57,044 nucleotides of DNA from an uncultured Pelagibacteraceae bacterium (GCA_902613065.1 CACMFU010000009.1:1-57044), one strand, 5' to 3'; shown: positions 9,067 to 18,400, numbered from the stretch's first letter. Program-made: numbers and translations. The notes: generated by a model not told the origin, from the sequence alone.

Positions 9067-10068
9067 ATGGTGGACTCATTTAAAGCAGTTGTAATAAACA
9101 ATCAGAACGAAAATTTTACAAGAGAAGTCAAAGAACTAAGTTTAGATCATTTTAAAGATGGTGAGGTGCTAGTTAAGATAGATTATTCTGATCTTAATTG
9201 GAAAGATGCAATGATACTAAAAGATGGTGGTAAATTAGTTAAAGAGTATCCAAGAATACCTGGTATTGATTTTTCTGGAACTGTTGCACAAGGAGATGGT
9301 GAAGAATTTAAAGAAGGAGACAGAGTTATATTAACAGGTTGTAGAGCAGGAGAACTTTTTGATGGTGGATATTCTCAATACGCAAAAGTTAAAAAGGATC
9401 ATATTACAAAAACACCTGAGAGAATGACAAATAAACAAGCTATGATTCTGGGAACTGCTGGTCTTACAGGTTTGTTATGTGCCTTTGCAGTTAAAGCAAG
9501 AGAGGAACTATTGATGCAATCAAAAGTAAACGATGTATTGGTAACAGGTTCTACGGGTGGTGTTGGAATGGTTGCAGTAATGGTTCTTGCTAAGATGGGA
9601 ATTAATGTAACAGCTTTAACTGGTAAACCAGATAAAGCAGATTACTTAAAAGAACTTGGTGCAAAAAACGTTATAGATCGTAAAGAATTTGAGGGCGAAG
9701 CAAGATTAATAGATAAAGGAACATGGGATGGAGTTGTAGATACCGTGGGTGGTAACATTTTATCTAATGCAATAGCTCAAACTAAACCAAAAGGAATTGT
9801 TGCCATATGTGGAAATGCTAGTGGCAATAAATTAAATACATCAGTAATTCCATTTATATTAAGAGCAGTTAAATTATGGGGAGTAGACTCGGTTAATATC
9901 AGTAAAAAAAGAAAAGAGTTTGTCTGGGGAGAATTTCCTGCTTTGCTAGATTTTAATATTTTAGAAAAATCTGTAAATACTATTGGATTAGATGAATTAT
10001 TAAATGTCTATCCCGATATATTAAAAGGAAATTTAAAACATAAAATAGTAGTGGATGTAAATAAATAA
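9067..10068 (+). CDS. acuI: Acryloyl-CoA reductase AcuI / YhdH-type NADPH oxidoreductase
   Basis: This 333-residue medium-chain reductase has the YhdH/AcuI layout. The N-terminal catalytic part carries DLNWKDAMILKDGGK and PRIPGIDFSGTV, and the Rossmann fold carries TGSTGGVGMVAV for NADPH. AcuI reduces toxic acryloyl-CoA to propionyl-CoA, which matters during degradation of dimethylsulfoniopropionate, a major marine reduced-sulfur source. There is no zinc-ligand set as in alcohol dehydrogenases. The gene shares one base with the start of the following LysR regulator. A generic quinone oxidoreductase is the alternative reading, and no DMSP lyase gene is visible in this window. Confidence 0.8.
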   Translation: MVDSFKAVVINNQNENFTREVKELSLDHFKDGEVLVKIDYSDLNWKDAMILKDGGKLVKEYPRIPGIDFSGTVAQGDGEEFKEGDRVILTGCRAGELFDGGYSQYAKVKKDHITKTPERMTNKQAMILGTAGLTGLLCAFAVKAREELLMQSKVNDVLVTGSTGGVGMVAVMVLAKMGINVTALTGKPDKADYLKELGAKNVIDRKEFEGEARLIDKGTWDGVVDTVGGNILSNAIAQTKPKGIVAICGNASGNKLNTSVIPFILRAVKLWGVDSVNISKKRKEFVWGEFPALLDFNILEKSVNTIGLDELLNVYPDILKGNLKHKIVVDVNK

Positions 10069-10958
10069 TGGATTGGGATAAATTAAAAATATTTCATGCA
10101 GTTGCTGAGGCAGGTAGTTTTACAAGCGCAACTGTTATTCTAAACCTTAGCCAATCTGCAATTAGTAGACAAATTCAATCTTTAGAAGAAGATTTAAAAG
10201 TTAAATTATTTGAGCGTCATGCTAGAGGTTTAACACTAACTGAAAATGGCGAATATGTATTTAAAACGGCACATGAAGTTATCTCTAAATTAAAAGAGGT
10301 AGAAACAACTTTAGGAGATAAAAAACACAAACCTTCTGGAAAACTGTCAGTAACAACAGTAGTTAGTTTTGGAACAACCTGGTTAACACCAAGAATACAG
10401 GAATTTATGCAACTTAATCCTGAAATTGAGGTTGAACTGATATTTGATGATAGAGAACTAGATTTAAGTACAAGACAAGCGGATATTGGTATATTTATGA
10501 GAAGACCAAAACAACTTAATTACATTCAAAAAAAGCTTATAGATATCAATTATCACATCTACGGATCACCAAAATACTTAGAAAAACATGGATATCCCAA
10601 GACAGTTAATGACCTAAATAAGCACAACTTTATTTCATTTGGTAGAGGAGCTCCATCACCAGTTTATAATCCAGATTGGGCATTAAAACTTGGAATGAAA
10701 GATAATAAAAAAAGAAAAACTGTAATGAGAGTGAATAGTGTTTATGGTTTACTATTAGCTGTTCAAAGCGGTGTAGGACTAGCTGCAATTCCAGATTACT
10801 TAACTGTGAAACAACCAAATATTGTTAAAGTTTTACCAAGCGTTCAAGGTCCAACTACCGAGGCACACTTTGTATATCCTCAATCACTTAAAAATGTTGC
10901 TAGAGTTCAAGCTTTTAGAAACTTCCTTTACAGTAAAATTTCTGAGTGGGAATTTTAA
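10068..10958 (+). CDS. LysR-family transcriptional regulator
   Basis: This 296-residue regulator has an N-terminal winged helix-turn-helix (residues about 1-60: AGSFTSAT, LSQSAISRQIQSLEEDL, LFERHARGLTLTENG) and a C-terminal periplasmic-binding-like effector domain. Its start overlaps the stop of acuI (TAATG). It thus sits downstream of its likely target rather than in the usual divergent arrangement. It could sense acrylate, an acyl-CoA metabolite or something unrelated; the sequence does not say. The iron operator region begins about 35 bases after its stop. Confidence 0.92.
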   Translation: MDWDKLKIFHAVAEAGSFTSATVILNLSQSAISRQIQSLEEDLKVKLFERHARGLTLTENGEYVFKTAHEVISKLKEVETTLGDKKHKPSGKLSVTTVVSFGTTWLTPRIQEFMQLNPEIEVELIFDDRELDLSTRQADIGIFMRRPKQLNYIQKKLIDINYHIYGSPKYLEKHGYPKTVNDLNKHNFISFGRGAPSPVYNPDWALKLGMKDNKKRKTVMRVNSVYGLLLAVQSGVGLAAIPDYLTVKQPNIVKVLPSVQGPTTEAHFVYPQSLKNVARVQAFRNFLYSKISEWEF

Positions 10959-10991
10959 ATAATTTATCCAAAAAACAGTACTAATTGCGAT

Positions 10992-11050
10992 TGATTATCA
11001 ATTGCGACAATATTGCAATTGATAATCATTTTCATTGAGAATAGTTATCA
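10992..11050 (+). promoter_or_regulatory. Putative iron-responsive operator region upstream of the ferric iron uptake operon
   Basis: Two exactly complementary 14-base arms, 10992-11005 and 11015-11028, are separated by 9 bases. Each contains the 9-mer TGATWATCA. The right arm leads into 11021-11039, which matches the 19-bp E. coli Fur box at 13 positions by hand count. A TGA-N9-TCA pattern (the alphaproteobacterial iron-rhodo box form) lies at 11020-11034, and a further TTATCA ends at 11050. The region lies 54-112 bases before the start of the ferric iron binding-protein gene. Fur, a Fur-like protein or RirA are all possible regulators. Confidence 0.6.
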
Positions 11051-11103
11051 TCCGCATTGCAGGACTAATTACGTTTAATATAAATATAAATTTAAGGAGT
11101 AGA

Positions 11104-12126
11104 ATGAGAAAATTGACAATAATTTCATTGTTTTTCACTTTAATTTCAAGTTTTACGATTGCAGCTGAGGTCAATATTTTTAGTGCAAGACACTATGATT
11201 CTGACATTCAATTATATGAAAAGTTCACAGCAACAACAGGAATTAAAGTAAACGTAGTATCAGGTAAAGATAAAGCCCTGCAAAAAAGAATTACAGAAGA
11301 GGGAGCAGACTGTGTTGGAGATTTATACATCACAGCTGATGCTGGAAGATTAGGTGCATTTGCAGCTAAAGGCATGATGCAAAACGCTGGTTGGTCAAAA
11401 GCTATTAAGGATGCTGTACCTGCACAATTTAGATCTGCTAAATGGACTGGAATAGCCAAGAGAGCAAGAATAATTTATTATTCACCTGAAAGAGTAAATG
11501 CAAATGAACTAAATGGCATGACTTACGAAGGTCTAGCTGATCCAAAATGGAAAGGTAGATTAGTAATTAGAAAATCTAACAACATTTATAACCAATCTTT
11601 AGTTGCTTCACTTGTTAAGAATAATGGTAAAGCAAAAACTGCAGAATGGTCTAAAGCTGTTGTGGCAAACATGGCAAGAACTCCAAAAGGTAACGACCGT
11701 GCTCAAATCATGGCTGTTGCAGCTGGAGAAGCTGATATTGCTGTTGCAAATACATACTATCATGCATTGATGTTATCTGGAAAAAAAGGTGCTGAACAAC
11801 AAGAAGCAGCAAAAAAAGTAATGCCTTTTTTCCCTAATCAACAAGATAGAGGAACGCACATTAATATTAGTGGAGCTGGAATGCTTAAATATGCACCAAA
11901 CAAAGCTAATGCTGTAAAATTAGTTGAGTTTTTATTATCAACAGAGGCTCAAAATCACATTGTAAATAATACTTTTGAGTATCCAATGATCAGTGGTGTA
12001 ACACCTAATGATTTAGTTCCAGGCAAAGAGATGAACTTTGTAATGGATACTAAAACAAGTGTTAAGTCATACGGTGCAAAACAAGCAGATGCATTAGAAG
12101 TAATGTTGGCTGCAGGTTGGAAGTAA
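11104..12126 (+). CDS. fbpA: Ferric iron ABC transporter, periplasmic binding protein (FbpA/FutA type)
   Basis: The start chosen is the ATG at 11104, preceded by AAGGAG at 11094-11099. It gives a 340-residue precursor with a signal peptide cut after the TIAA near residue 21. An upstream TTG at 11035 would hide the signal peptide and was rejected. The mature protein begins EVNIFSARHYDSD, typical of class II ferric-binding proteins. NTYYHALMLSG carries the adjacent tyrosines that bind iron in this family. The protein captures ferric iron in the periplasm and delivers it to the permease at 12384. It lies behind an iron-type operator. A 57-residue gene follows without spacing. Confidence 0.92.
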   Translation: MRKLTIISLFFTLISSFTIAAEVNIFSARHYDSDIQLYEKFTATTGIKVNVVSGKDKALQKRITEEGADCVGDLYITADAGRLGAFAAKGMMQNAGWSKAIKDAVPAQFRSAKWTGIAKRARIIYYSPERVNANELNGMTYEGLADPKWKGRLVIRKSNNIYNQSLVASLVKNNGKAKTAEWSKAVVANMARTPKGNDRAQIMAVAAGEADIAVANTYYHALMLSGKKGAEQQEAAKKVMPFFPNQQDRGTHINISGAGMLKYAPNKANAVKLVEFLLSTEAQNHIVNNTFEYPMISGVTPNDLVPGKEMNFVMDTKTSVKSYGAKQADALEVMLAAGWK

Positions 12127-12300
12127 ATGATAGCTGTTAAAAAAAAATTTACTACGGAAGTTGATTATAATAAATCTTCCAAAGCATGTCCTGCATGTGC
12201 TTCGGAGTGTGAAAAAATCAATAAACGTGTAAATAATAGAAAATTGTCTGAAATTAAAACCAAGGAGGTTCCGCATATCCTAAAAGTATTTAATTTTTGA
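12127..12300 (+). CDS. Tiny CxxCxxxC protein in the iron operon, unknown
   Basis: An ATG directly after the stop of the iron-binding-protein gene opens a 57-residue frame ending in TGA at 12300. Cysteines fall at residues 21, 24 and 28 (KACPACASECEK), with many lysines, no signal peptide and no membrane segment. The frame fills most of the gap before the hairpin and the permease gene. I do not recognise a family. Three clustered cysteines could bind iron, zinc or a cluster, but this is inference. Support is positional: zero spacing, same strand and iron-operon context. Chance occurrence of a frame this short cannot be excluded. Confidence 0.5.
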   Translation: MIAVKKKFTTEVDYNKSSKACPACASECEKINKRVNNRKLSEIKTKEVPHILKVFNF

Positions 12301-12313
12301 TTTTCTAAAGTTT

Positions 12314-12347
12314 GTGCCTATGGTTTGGTCTCCTAAGCCATGGGCAC
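12314..12347 (+). terminator. Hairpin between binding-protein and permease genes of the iron operon
   Basis: Arms GTGCCTATGG (12314-12323) and CCATGGGCAC (12338-12347) pair over 10 bp with one G-U, leaving a 14-base loop. The arms are clearly richer in G and C than the surroundings. Only four T residues follow, so it is a weak terminator, attenuator or mRNA-stabilising element rather than a full stop. It lies 36 bases before the permease start. Confidence 0.65.
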
Positions 12348-12383
12348 TTTTGATTTTCATGATTATAAGGCGGATTATAATAT

Positions 12384-13994
12384 ATGAAATTTAATTCCTG
12401 GTACCTTTCTTCATTTTTAGTTTCATTTGTTGTTGCAATTCCAATTTTAACTGTGTTTGCAAGTTTCTTCCAAGAAACAACTAATTACTTTGATATTTTA
12501 AAAAATACATTTTTAATTGAATATATTTATAATTCCTTAATATTACTTTTAGGAGTTTTAGTTCTTACATTATTCTTAGGTGTTGGCAGTGCATATGTAG
12601 TTTCATTTTATGATTTTCCAGGTGTTAAATTTTTTAAATGGGCTTTAATATTATCTTTTGCAGTACCTGCTTACATTTATGCTTATTCATTAACTGCTTT
12701 TTTTGAAAACTTTGGAACACTATACTCAATATTGAAATCTTTATTTGGACCTGGTGAATATAATCAATCCATTCCAAAATTTGATGGTATGCTTGGTGCT
12801 ATTTTATCTATTTCTTTTTCACTATTTGGATATGTTTACGTTTTAACTAGAGCATCTTTTCATTATCAGTCTCAAAATTTAATAGAATTAGGACAAAATC
12901 TAGGTTTTTCAAAATATAAATCTTTCTTTAAAATCATTTTACCATCTGCAAGACCAGCGATAGTTGCGGGTTTAGCATTAGTTGCTATGGAAACATTATC
13001 AGATTTTGGAGCAGTATCATTTTTTGGAATAGCAACTCTTACTACTGGAATATATGATTCATGGATATCTTTTGATGATTTAGCTTTTGCAAATCAGCTC
13101 TCATTTTTTTTACTATTATTTATATTAGGACTTTTTTTTATTGAGAATATCTCAAGAAAAAAAGCTCAATATCACTCTCCAGTTAAGGGAGGAATTAAAG
13201 AAAAGAAGAAAATTAAATTAAACTTTTCAAAAGGTTCTTTAGCATTCGGATTTTGTTTTTTAGTTTTTTTAGTCAGCTTTTTATTTCCTGTTTTACAAAT
13301 GTTGTATTGGACAATAATTTTTCCAAAAAATTTATTTGATTTAAATACTTTTCAATTATTTATAAACACAATTTACTTGGTATTTTTATCAAGTCTTGTT
13401 CTCGTAATTTTTTCATTTATTTCAAATTATGGAAACAGAGTAACTAAAAGTAAATTCTTAAATTATCTTACAACATTTTCTATTACTGGTTATGCAATCC
13501 CTGGTGTAATTTTAGCTGTAGCATTCATCACTTTTATTGCTTGGTTTGATAATACTTTTATAAAAGCCTTTGAATTTAATTCTATAAAGAGAGTATTTAT
13601 AGGATCTATTTTTGGTTTAGTAATTGTTTATTTTATCAGATTTTATTCATTAGCTTATAACGGTTTGAAAACTGGTTATGAAAGAATAAATAGGTCAATT
13701 GATGAAAGTTCTTATCTTCTTGGTTACTCGAAAATAAAAACTTTTTTAGGAATTCATGTTCCTTATTTAAAAAATTCTGTTTTTCTTATAGGGATATTGA
13801 TTACTATAGAAGTAATAAAAGAATTACCTATAACTTTGATATTGAGACCATTTAACTTTGAAACATTCGCTACAACAGCATATATATTCGCATCTCAAGA
13901 TCTTTTAGAAGCAGCAGCAGTTCCATCATTATTCTTGATATTGATTGCAAGTACATTTATTTTGATCACATCTAAATTTATTTTGAAAGACTAA
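12384..13994 (+). CDS. fbpB: Ferric iron ABC transporter, permease
   Basis: This 536-residue protein has about 12 hydrophobic segments and two fused binding-protein-dependent permease domains, the layout of FbpB/SfuB-type iron permeases. Each half carries an EAA-like loop: ELGQNLGFSKYKSFFKIILPSARPAI near residue 170, and ESSYLLGYSKIKTFLGIHVPYLKNS near residue 440. It moves ferric iron across the inner membrane with the ATPase encoded next; the two genes share one base. The gene is separated from its binding protein by a 57-residue gene and a hairpin, which probably lowers its expression. Confidence 0.92.
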   Translation: MKFNSWYLSSFLVSFVVAIPILTVFASFFQETTNYFDILKNTFLIEYIYNSLILLLGVLVLTLFLGVGSAYVVSFYDFPGVKFFKWALILSFAVPAYIYAYSLTAFFENFGTLYSILKSLFGPGEYNQSIPKFDGMLGAILSISFSLFGYVYVLTRASFHYQSQNLIELGQNLGFSKYKSFFKIILPSARPAIVAGLALVAMETLSDFGAVSFFGIATLTTGIYDSWISFDDLAFANQLSFFLLLFILGLFFIENISRKKAQYHSPVKGGIKEKKKIKLNFSKGSLAFGFCFLVFLVSFLFPVLQMLYWTIIFPKNLFDLNTFQLFINTIYLVFLSSLVLVIFSFISNYGNRVTKSKFLNYLTTFSITGYAIPGVILAVAFITFIAWFDNTFIKAFEFNSIKRVFIGSIFGLVIVYFIRFYSLAYNGLKTGYERINRSIDESSYLLGYSKIKTFLGIHVPYLKNSVFLIGILITIEVIKELPITLILRPFNFETFATTAYIFASQDLLEAAAVPSLFLILIASTFILITSKFILKD

Positions 13995-15049
13995 TGGCTG
14001 ATAATTTTTTTGAAATTGATAATGTTTCTTTTACTGCAGGTGGGAAAAACAAAGTTAATAATGTTACTTTAAATATTGAAAATGAAGGTGAAATAGTATG
14101 TTTACTTGGTCCCTCTGGCATAGGTAAAACCACAATATTAAGAACCATTGCGGGTTTAGAAAAAATTAATAAAGGTATAATTAATCTGAAAGGCAGAACA
14201 ATCTCTTCTGAAAATATTCATATTGAGCCAGAAAACCGTAACATTGCTCTATCATTTCAAGAGAACAGTTTATTTCCTCATTACAATATAGAAAAAAATA
14301 TTAATCTTGGCTCAGATAGAGTGAAAGATGATAAAAAAATACAAACTAAAGAAGTAATTAATTTTTTAAACTTAAACAAAATATTAAATAAATTTCCGCA
14401 TGAGATAAGTGCTGGCGAAGCCCAAAGAGCATCTCTAGCAAGATCTTTAGTTTCTCAACCTGATTTATTAATGCTTGATGAGCCATTATCTAATGTAGAT
14501 CAAAGTTTTAAGGAGGAAATTCAAGTTGAATTAAAACAAATTTTAACAAATTCAAAAATAACTACAATAATTGTAACACACGATTCTTATGAAGCTTTTT
14601 ATCTAGGCAGTAAATGTGGAATAATATTAGATGGTAAATTAAAGCAATATGATGATCCATATAATGTTTATCATTTGCCAAATTCAGTAGAGGTTGTTAA
14701 TTTTTTAAACAGAGGCACATTAATACCAGCAGAAGTTACCAGTCCTAAAAGTCTTGAAAATGAAGATTTAGGTACAATAACTGGAAATTTCGCTAGACCG
14801 TTCCCAATAGGATCTAAAGTAAAACTATTAATACAGCCAGAGGACTTACAGCATGATGATGCGAGCAATCTTAAACTTGAAGTAGTGGATAGGAAATTCA
14901 GAGGATCAAATTTTATTTATACATTAAAAACATTAAGTAATAAATTAATACCAGTTTTTGTGCATTCTCATCATATTCATCAACATGAAGTCGATGAAAA
15001 ATTTGGCATAAAAAGACCCATCCATATCGATCATATTGTTTGCTTTTAA
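13994..15049 (+). CDS. fbpC: Ferric iron ABC transporter, ATP-binding protein
   Basis: This 351-residue ATPase has Walker A GPSGIGKTT near residues 38-46, a signature ISAGEAQR in place of the usual LSGGQQ, Walker B LLMLDEP and the switch histidine in VTHDSYEAF. The C-terminal third (after about residue 235) is a TOBE-like regulatory domain, as in FbpC. It energises iron import by the permease encoded just upstream. The second FAD-GcvT dehydrogenase gene starts only 26 bases after its stop and could be part of the same transcript. Confidence 0.92.
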   Translation: MADNFFEIDNVSFTAGGKNKVNNVTLNIENEGEIVCLLGPSGIGKTTILRTIAGLEKINKGIINLKGRTISSENIHIEPENRNIALSFQENSLFPHYNIEKNINLGSDRVKDDKKIQTKEVINFLNLNKILNKFPHEISAGEAQRASLARSLVSQPDLLMLDEPLSNVDQSFKEEIQVELKQILTNSKITTIIVTHDSYEAFYLGSKCGIILDGKLKQYDDPYNVYHLPNSVEVVNFLNRGTLIPAEVTSPKSLENEDLGTITGNFARPFPIGSKVKLLIQPEDLQHDDASNLKLEVVDRKFRGSNFIYTLKTLSNKLIPVFVHSHHIHQHEVDEKFGIKRPIHIDHIVCF

Positions 15050-15075
15050 ATTTAATCGTATAAATCACATTAAGT

Positions 15076-17514
15076 ATGAAAGAGTTACCAAAAAGTACTA
15101 AAGTAGTTGTTATAGGTGGAGGCGTTGCCGGAACATCATGTGCTTATCATCTGGCAAAATTTGGTTGGAAAGATGTAATATTGCTTGAAAGAGATCAATT
15201 AACATCAGGAACTACTTGGCACGCTGCAGGTCTTCTTGGTCAATTAGGTGCATCATCAACAATTACAAAAATAAGAAAATATTCTTTAGATCTTTATAAA
15301 GATTTAGAAAAGACTACAGGTCTATCAACCGGAATGAAACAAAATGGTGCAATCACGGTTGCATCTACCAAAGAAAGAATGCAAGAACTACTAAGACAAG
15401 CAACAACTGCTCAATTATCAGATGTTGAAGTAGAAGTTCTTAATAAAAAACGTTTAAAGGAATTGTATCCCGTATTACATAGTGAAGATATTGTGGGTGG
15501 TGTTTATATGCCAAAAGATGCTCAAGCAGATCCAGTTGGAGTAACTAACGTACTTGCAAAAGCTGCAAAAATGGAGGGCGCAAAGATTTTTGAAAAAACA
15601 CCTGTAAAAAAAATTTTAATTAAAAATTCTAGAATTAGTGGGGTAGAAACTGATAAAGGTGTCATCGATTGTGAATACGTTGTTATGGCTACAGGAATGT
15701 GGTCAAGACAATTAGGTGAAGAAATTAATGTTAGTGTTCCTTTATACCCAAATGAACATTTTTATATAATCACTGAACCAATAAAAAATTTACCTCAAAA
15801 TCTTCCCGTTTTAAGAGATTATAATGCTTGTTTATATTTGAAAGAAGATGCAGGAAAAATGCTTGTTGGTATTTTTGAACCAAAGGCAAAACCGGCTTTT
15901 AAAGATACAGGAAGAGTGCCAGACAATTTTTCGTTTGGTGAACTGCCAGATGATTTTGATCACTTTGAACCTTTCTTAGAAAAATCATTTCATAGATTGC
16001 CAATGTTAGAAAGTGCAGGAATAAGAAAATTCTTCTCTGGTCCAGAGTCTTTTACTCCAGATACTCAATATTTATTAGGCGAAACCCCTGAAGTTAAAAA
16101 TCTATATACATGTTGTGGCTTTAATAGCATAGGAATTGCTAGCTCAGGAGGAGCGGGTAGGGTCACTGCTGAATGGATGATGAATGGACATATTAATGAA
16201 GATTTGTTTTCAGTGGATATTAAAAGGTTTCAAAAATTCCATTCATCAAAAAACTTTATTATGGAAAGAGTAACAGAAACGCTTGGTGATCTGTATGGAA
16301 TGCATTGGCCTTATAAACAACCAAATACATCAAGAAATCAAAAACTTTTGCCCTATCATGAAGAATTAAAAAAAGCAGGAGCTTGTTTTGGAGTTGCAGG
16401 AGGTTTTGAAAGACCAATGTGGTATTCATTAAATGGTAAAGAACCTAAGTATGAATATAGTTTTAATTATCAAAATTGGTACCCTTCAGCAAAACACGAA
16501 ACTTTAAATGCAAGAAAAAATGTTGGTCTATTTGATTTCTCAACATTTTCAAAATTTGATTTGAAAGGTGGAAAAACACACCAAGAACTACAAAAGTTGT
16601 GCACTGCTAATATTAAAAATGAGATTGGAAAAACAACATACACTCATATGTTAAATGAGGACGGTGGAATAGAAACAGATTTAACTGTTGTATGTATGGA
16701 TAAAAACTTTTTTAGAGTTGTAAGCTCTGCAGCTACGAGAGAACACGATAAATATCATATATTAAAGTATTTAGATGAAGATGTATCATTTAAAGATGTA
16801 ACAGAGGATATTTGTTGTCTAGGATTATTCGGTCCAAAGAGTAGAGAGATGATTTCGAAAATAAGTAATGATGATTTTAGTAATGACCAATTTAAGTTTG
16901 GAACTGGGAAGTTCATCATGATAAATGGTATTAAAGTTTGGTCTCAACGACTTTCTTATGTTGGTGAGTTAGGATTTGAGCTTTATGTTGACTCAAGTTT
17001 AGCTAAGGATTTATATGAAATTCTAATTGAAGAGGGAAAAAACTTCGAACTATCTCATTGTGGAATGCATGCAATGGATATTATGAGAATGGAAAGTGGA
17101 TTTGTTCACTGGGGTCATGATATTTCACCAGAGGAAAATCAGTATCAAGCAGGTTTAAAATTTGCAATTAGTTATAAGAAAAATGTAAACTTTATTGGAA
17201 AAGATGCTCTATTAAAAATTAAAGACCAAAAATTAGATAAGAGAATGATGATGTTTACTCTTAAAGATAGTAAACCTGGTGAGCCACTTTTACTACATGA
17301 AGAACCTATTTATATAGACGAAAAAATTATTGGAAGAACAACTTCAGGAAACTATTCTTTTTGTTATGAAAAAAATCTTTCTTTTGGATATGTCAATTCT
17401 GGAAATACAGTTGAAACATTAAAAGACAAAAATATATATATTGAAATTGAAAAACAAAAATATCTAGTTGAAGTATTAGAAAAACCTTTAAACAATAAAG
17501 ATTTTAAGAACTAA
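15076..17514 (+). CDS. FAD-GcvT demethylating dehydrogenase, second paralogue
   Basis: This 812-residue fusion has the same layout as the enzyme at 1140: FAD site IGGGVAGTS near residues 13-21, TWHAAG with the flavin-linking His49, and a C-terminal GcvT-like domain from about residue 430. It belongs with dimethylglycine and sarcosine dehydrogenases. The two paralogues differ widely, so they probably act on different methylated amines. It has no ETF genes of its own and would share those at 3572-5275. Being 26 bases after the iron ATPase gene, it may be expressed with the iron operon. Its 3' end overlaps the convergent EamA gene by 11 bases. Confidence 0.82.
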   Translation: MKELPKSTKVVVIGGGVAGTSCAYHLAKFGWKDVILLERDQLTSGTTWHAAGLLGQLGASSTITKIRKYSLDLYKDLEKTTGLSTGMKQNGAITVASTKERMQELLRQATTAQLSDVEVEVLNKKRLKELYPVLHSEDIVGGVYMPKDAQADPVGVTNVLAKAAKMEGAKIFEKTPVKKILIKNSRISGVETDKGVIDCEYVVMATGMWSRQLGEEINVSVPLYPNEHFYIITEPIKNLPQNLPVLRDYNACLYLKEDAGKMLVGIFEPKAKPAFKDTGRVPDNFSFGELPDDFDHFEPFLEKSFHRLPMLESAGIRKFFSGPESFTPDTQYLLGETPEVKNLYTCCGFNSIGIASSGGAGRVTAEWMMNGHINEDLFSVDIKRFQKFHSSKNFIMERVTETLGDLYGMHWPYKQPNTSRNQKLLPYHEELKKAGACFGVAGGFERPMWYSLNGKEPKYEYSFNYQNWYPSAKHETLNARKNVGLFDFSTFSKFDLKGGKTHQELQKLCTANIKNEIGKTTYTHMLNEDGGIETDLTVVCMDKNFFRVVSSAATREHDKYHILKYLDEDVSFKDVTEDICCLGLFGPKSREMISKISNDDFSNDQFKFGTGKFIMINGIKVWSQRLSYVGELGFELYVDSSLAKDLYEILIEEGKNFELSHCGMHAMDIMRMESGFVHWGHDISPEENQYQAGLKFAISYKKNVNFIGKDALLKIKDQKLDKRMMMFTLKDSKPGEPLLLHEEPIYIDEKIIGRTTSGNYSFCYEKNLSFGYVNSGNTVETLKDKNIYIEIEKQKYLVEVLEKPLNNKDFKN

Positions 17515-18385
17515 TTTTCTTTTTTCTACTTTCAGCTTGAACAAACAAAACTCCAAAAACAATTATTCCAATAACTCCAAAAGTTTTATTAAAATCAAAA
17601 GGTACTCCGAATATATAAAAATTGATTAATGTTGACCAAATTAATTGTGAATATTGAAAATTAGTCACGAAAGACAAATTTGATAGTTGAATTGCAAATA
17701 TAATTAAAAGGTGACTAGTAAAACCTAATACACCAAGAAATATCAACCAAGCCCATAACCTTTTATTCTCAATAGGTGTCCAGTCTAACATTACATAAAT
17801 AGAGAAAACAATGGCCCCAACAACAGCAGCATAAAATAACGCCACTAAAGGATCATTATTACCAGAAATAAATTTTGTAAAAAATTGATATAAAGCCCAA
17901 CATACTGGTGGTACCAAAGGAAAAATTAAGTCTAAACTTAAAACTTTCATACTTGGACTCATTGAATAAATTATACACCCGAAGCTTAATAACATTAAAA
18001 TTATACCTTTCGGTGAAAGAATATCTTTTAAAAATAATGCTGTTAAAATTGATACTATTAATGGAGCTGAGAAAAACACTACATAGATATCTACTAGGTC
18101 AAATTTTTGTAAAGAATGAATGAAAAAAAAAGTAGCAAAAACCATTAATATAGATCTAATAATATTAATTTTAAAATTGGTTTTTAAGTTTAACTTAGGT
18201 TTTAATATCGAGAATAAAATTAAAATAATCACAAAGTGAAAAAAAAATCTGCCCCAAATTACTTGATTTAATGGCATTAATGTTCCTAGATATTTCGCAG
18301 TAGAATCTTGGCAAACTAAAATAAAAAATCCAGATATAGATAAAATTATAACTTTGGTAATAGATTTATTTTTAAGAAAATTCAT
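17504..18385 (-). CDS. EamA/DMT-family membrane transporter
   Basis: This 293-residue membrane protein has about ten hydrophobic helices in two repeated EamA halves, the drug/metabolite transporter fold. Family members export or exchange amino acids, nucleotides or other metabolites; the substrate cannot be read from sequence. The N-terminus shows VCQDSTAKYLG, and the second half shows WALYQFFTKFI, both at typical places. It is the last gene of a leftward group after guaC and the tartrate/malate dehydrogenase gene, from which it is 15 bases away. Its stop lies inside the end of the convergent dehydrogenase gene. Confidence 0.85.
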   Translation of the reverse strand: MNFLKNKSITKVIILSISGFFILVCQDSTAKYLGTLMPLNQVIWGRFFFHFVIILILFSILKPKLNLKTNFKINIIRSILMVFATFFFIHSLQKFDLVDIYVVFFSAPLIVSILTALFLKDILSPKGIILMLLSFGCIIYSMSPSMKVLSLDLIFPLVPPVCWALYQFFTKFISGNNDPLVALFYAAVVGAIVFSIYVMLDWTPIENKRLWAWLIFLGVLGFTSHLLIIFAIQLSNLSFVTNFQYSQLIWSTLINFYIFGVPFDFNKTFGVIGIIVFGVLFVQAESRKKKISS

Positions 18386-18400
18386 AATTTTGATTAAATT

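Noticed and set aside
11035..11103. Upstream TTG start for the iron binding protein
   Set aside because: It lies next to the operator and would bury the signal peptide; the ATG at 11104 has an SD and a proper signal sequence.
1140..17514. Mobile duplication of the two FAD-GcvT genes
   Set aside because: The two genes differ throughout, have no flanking repeats or transposase, and sit in different operons, so they are old paralogues rather than a recent duplication.
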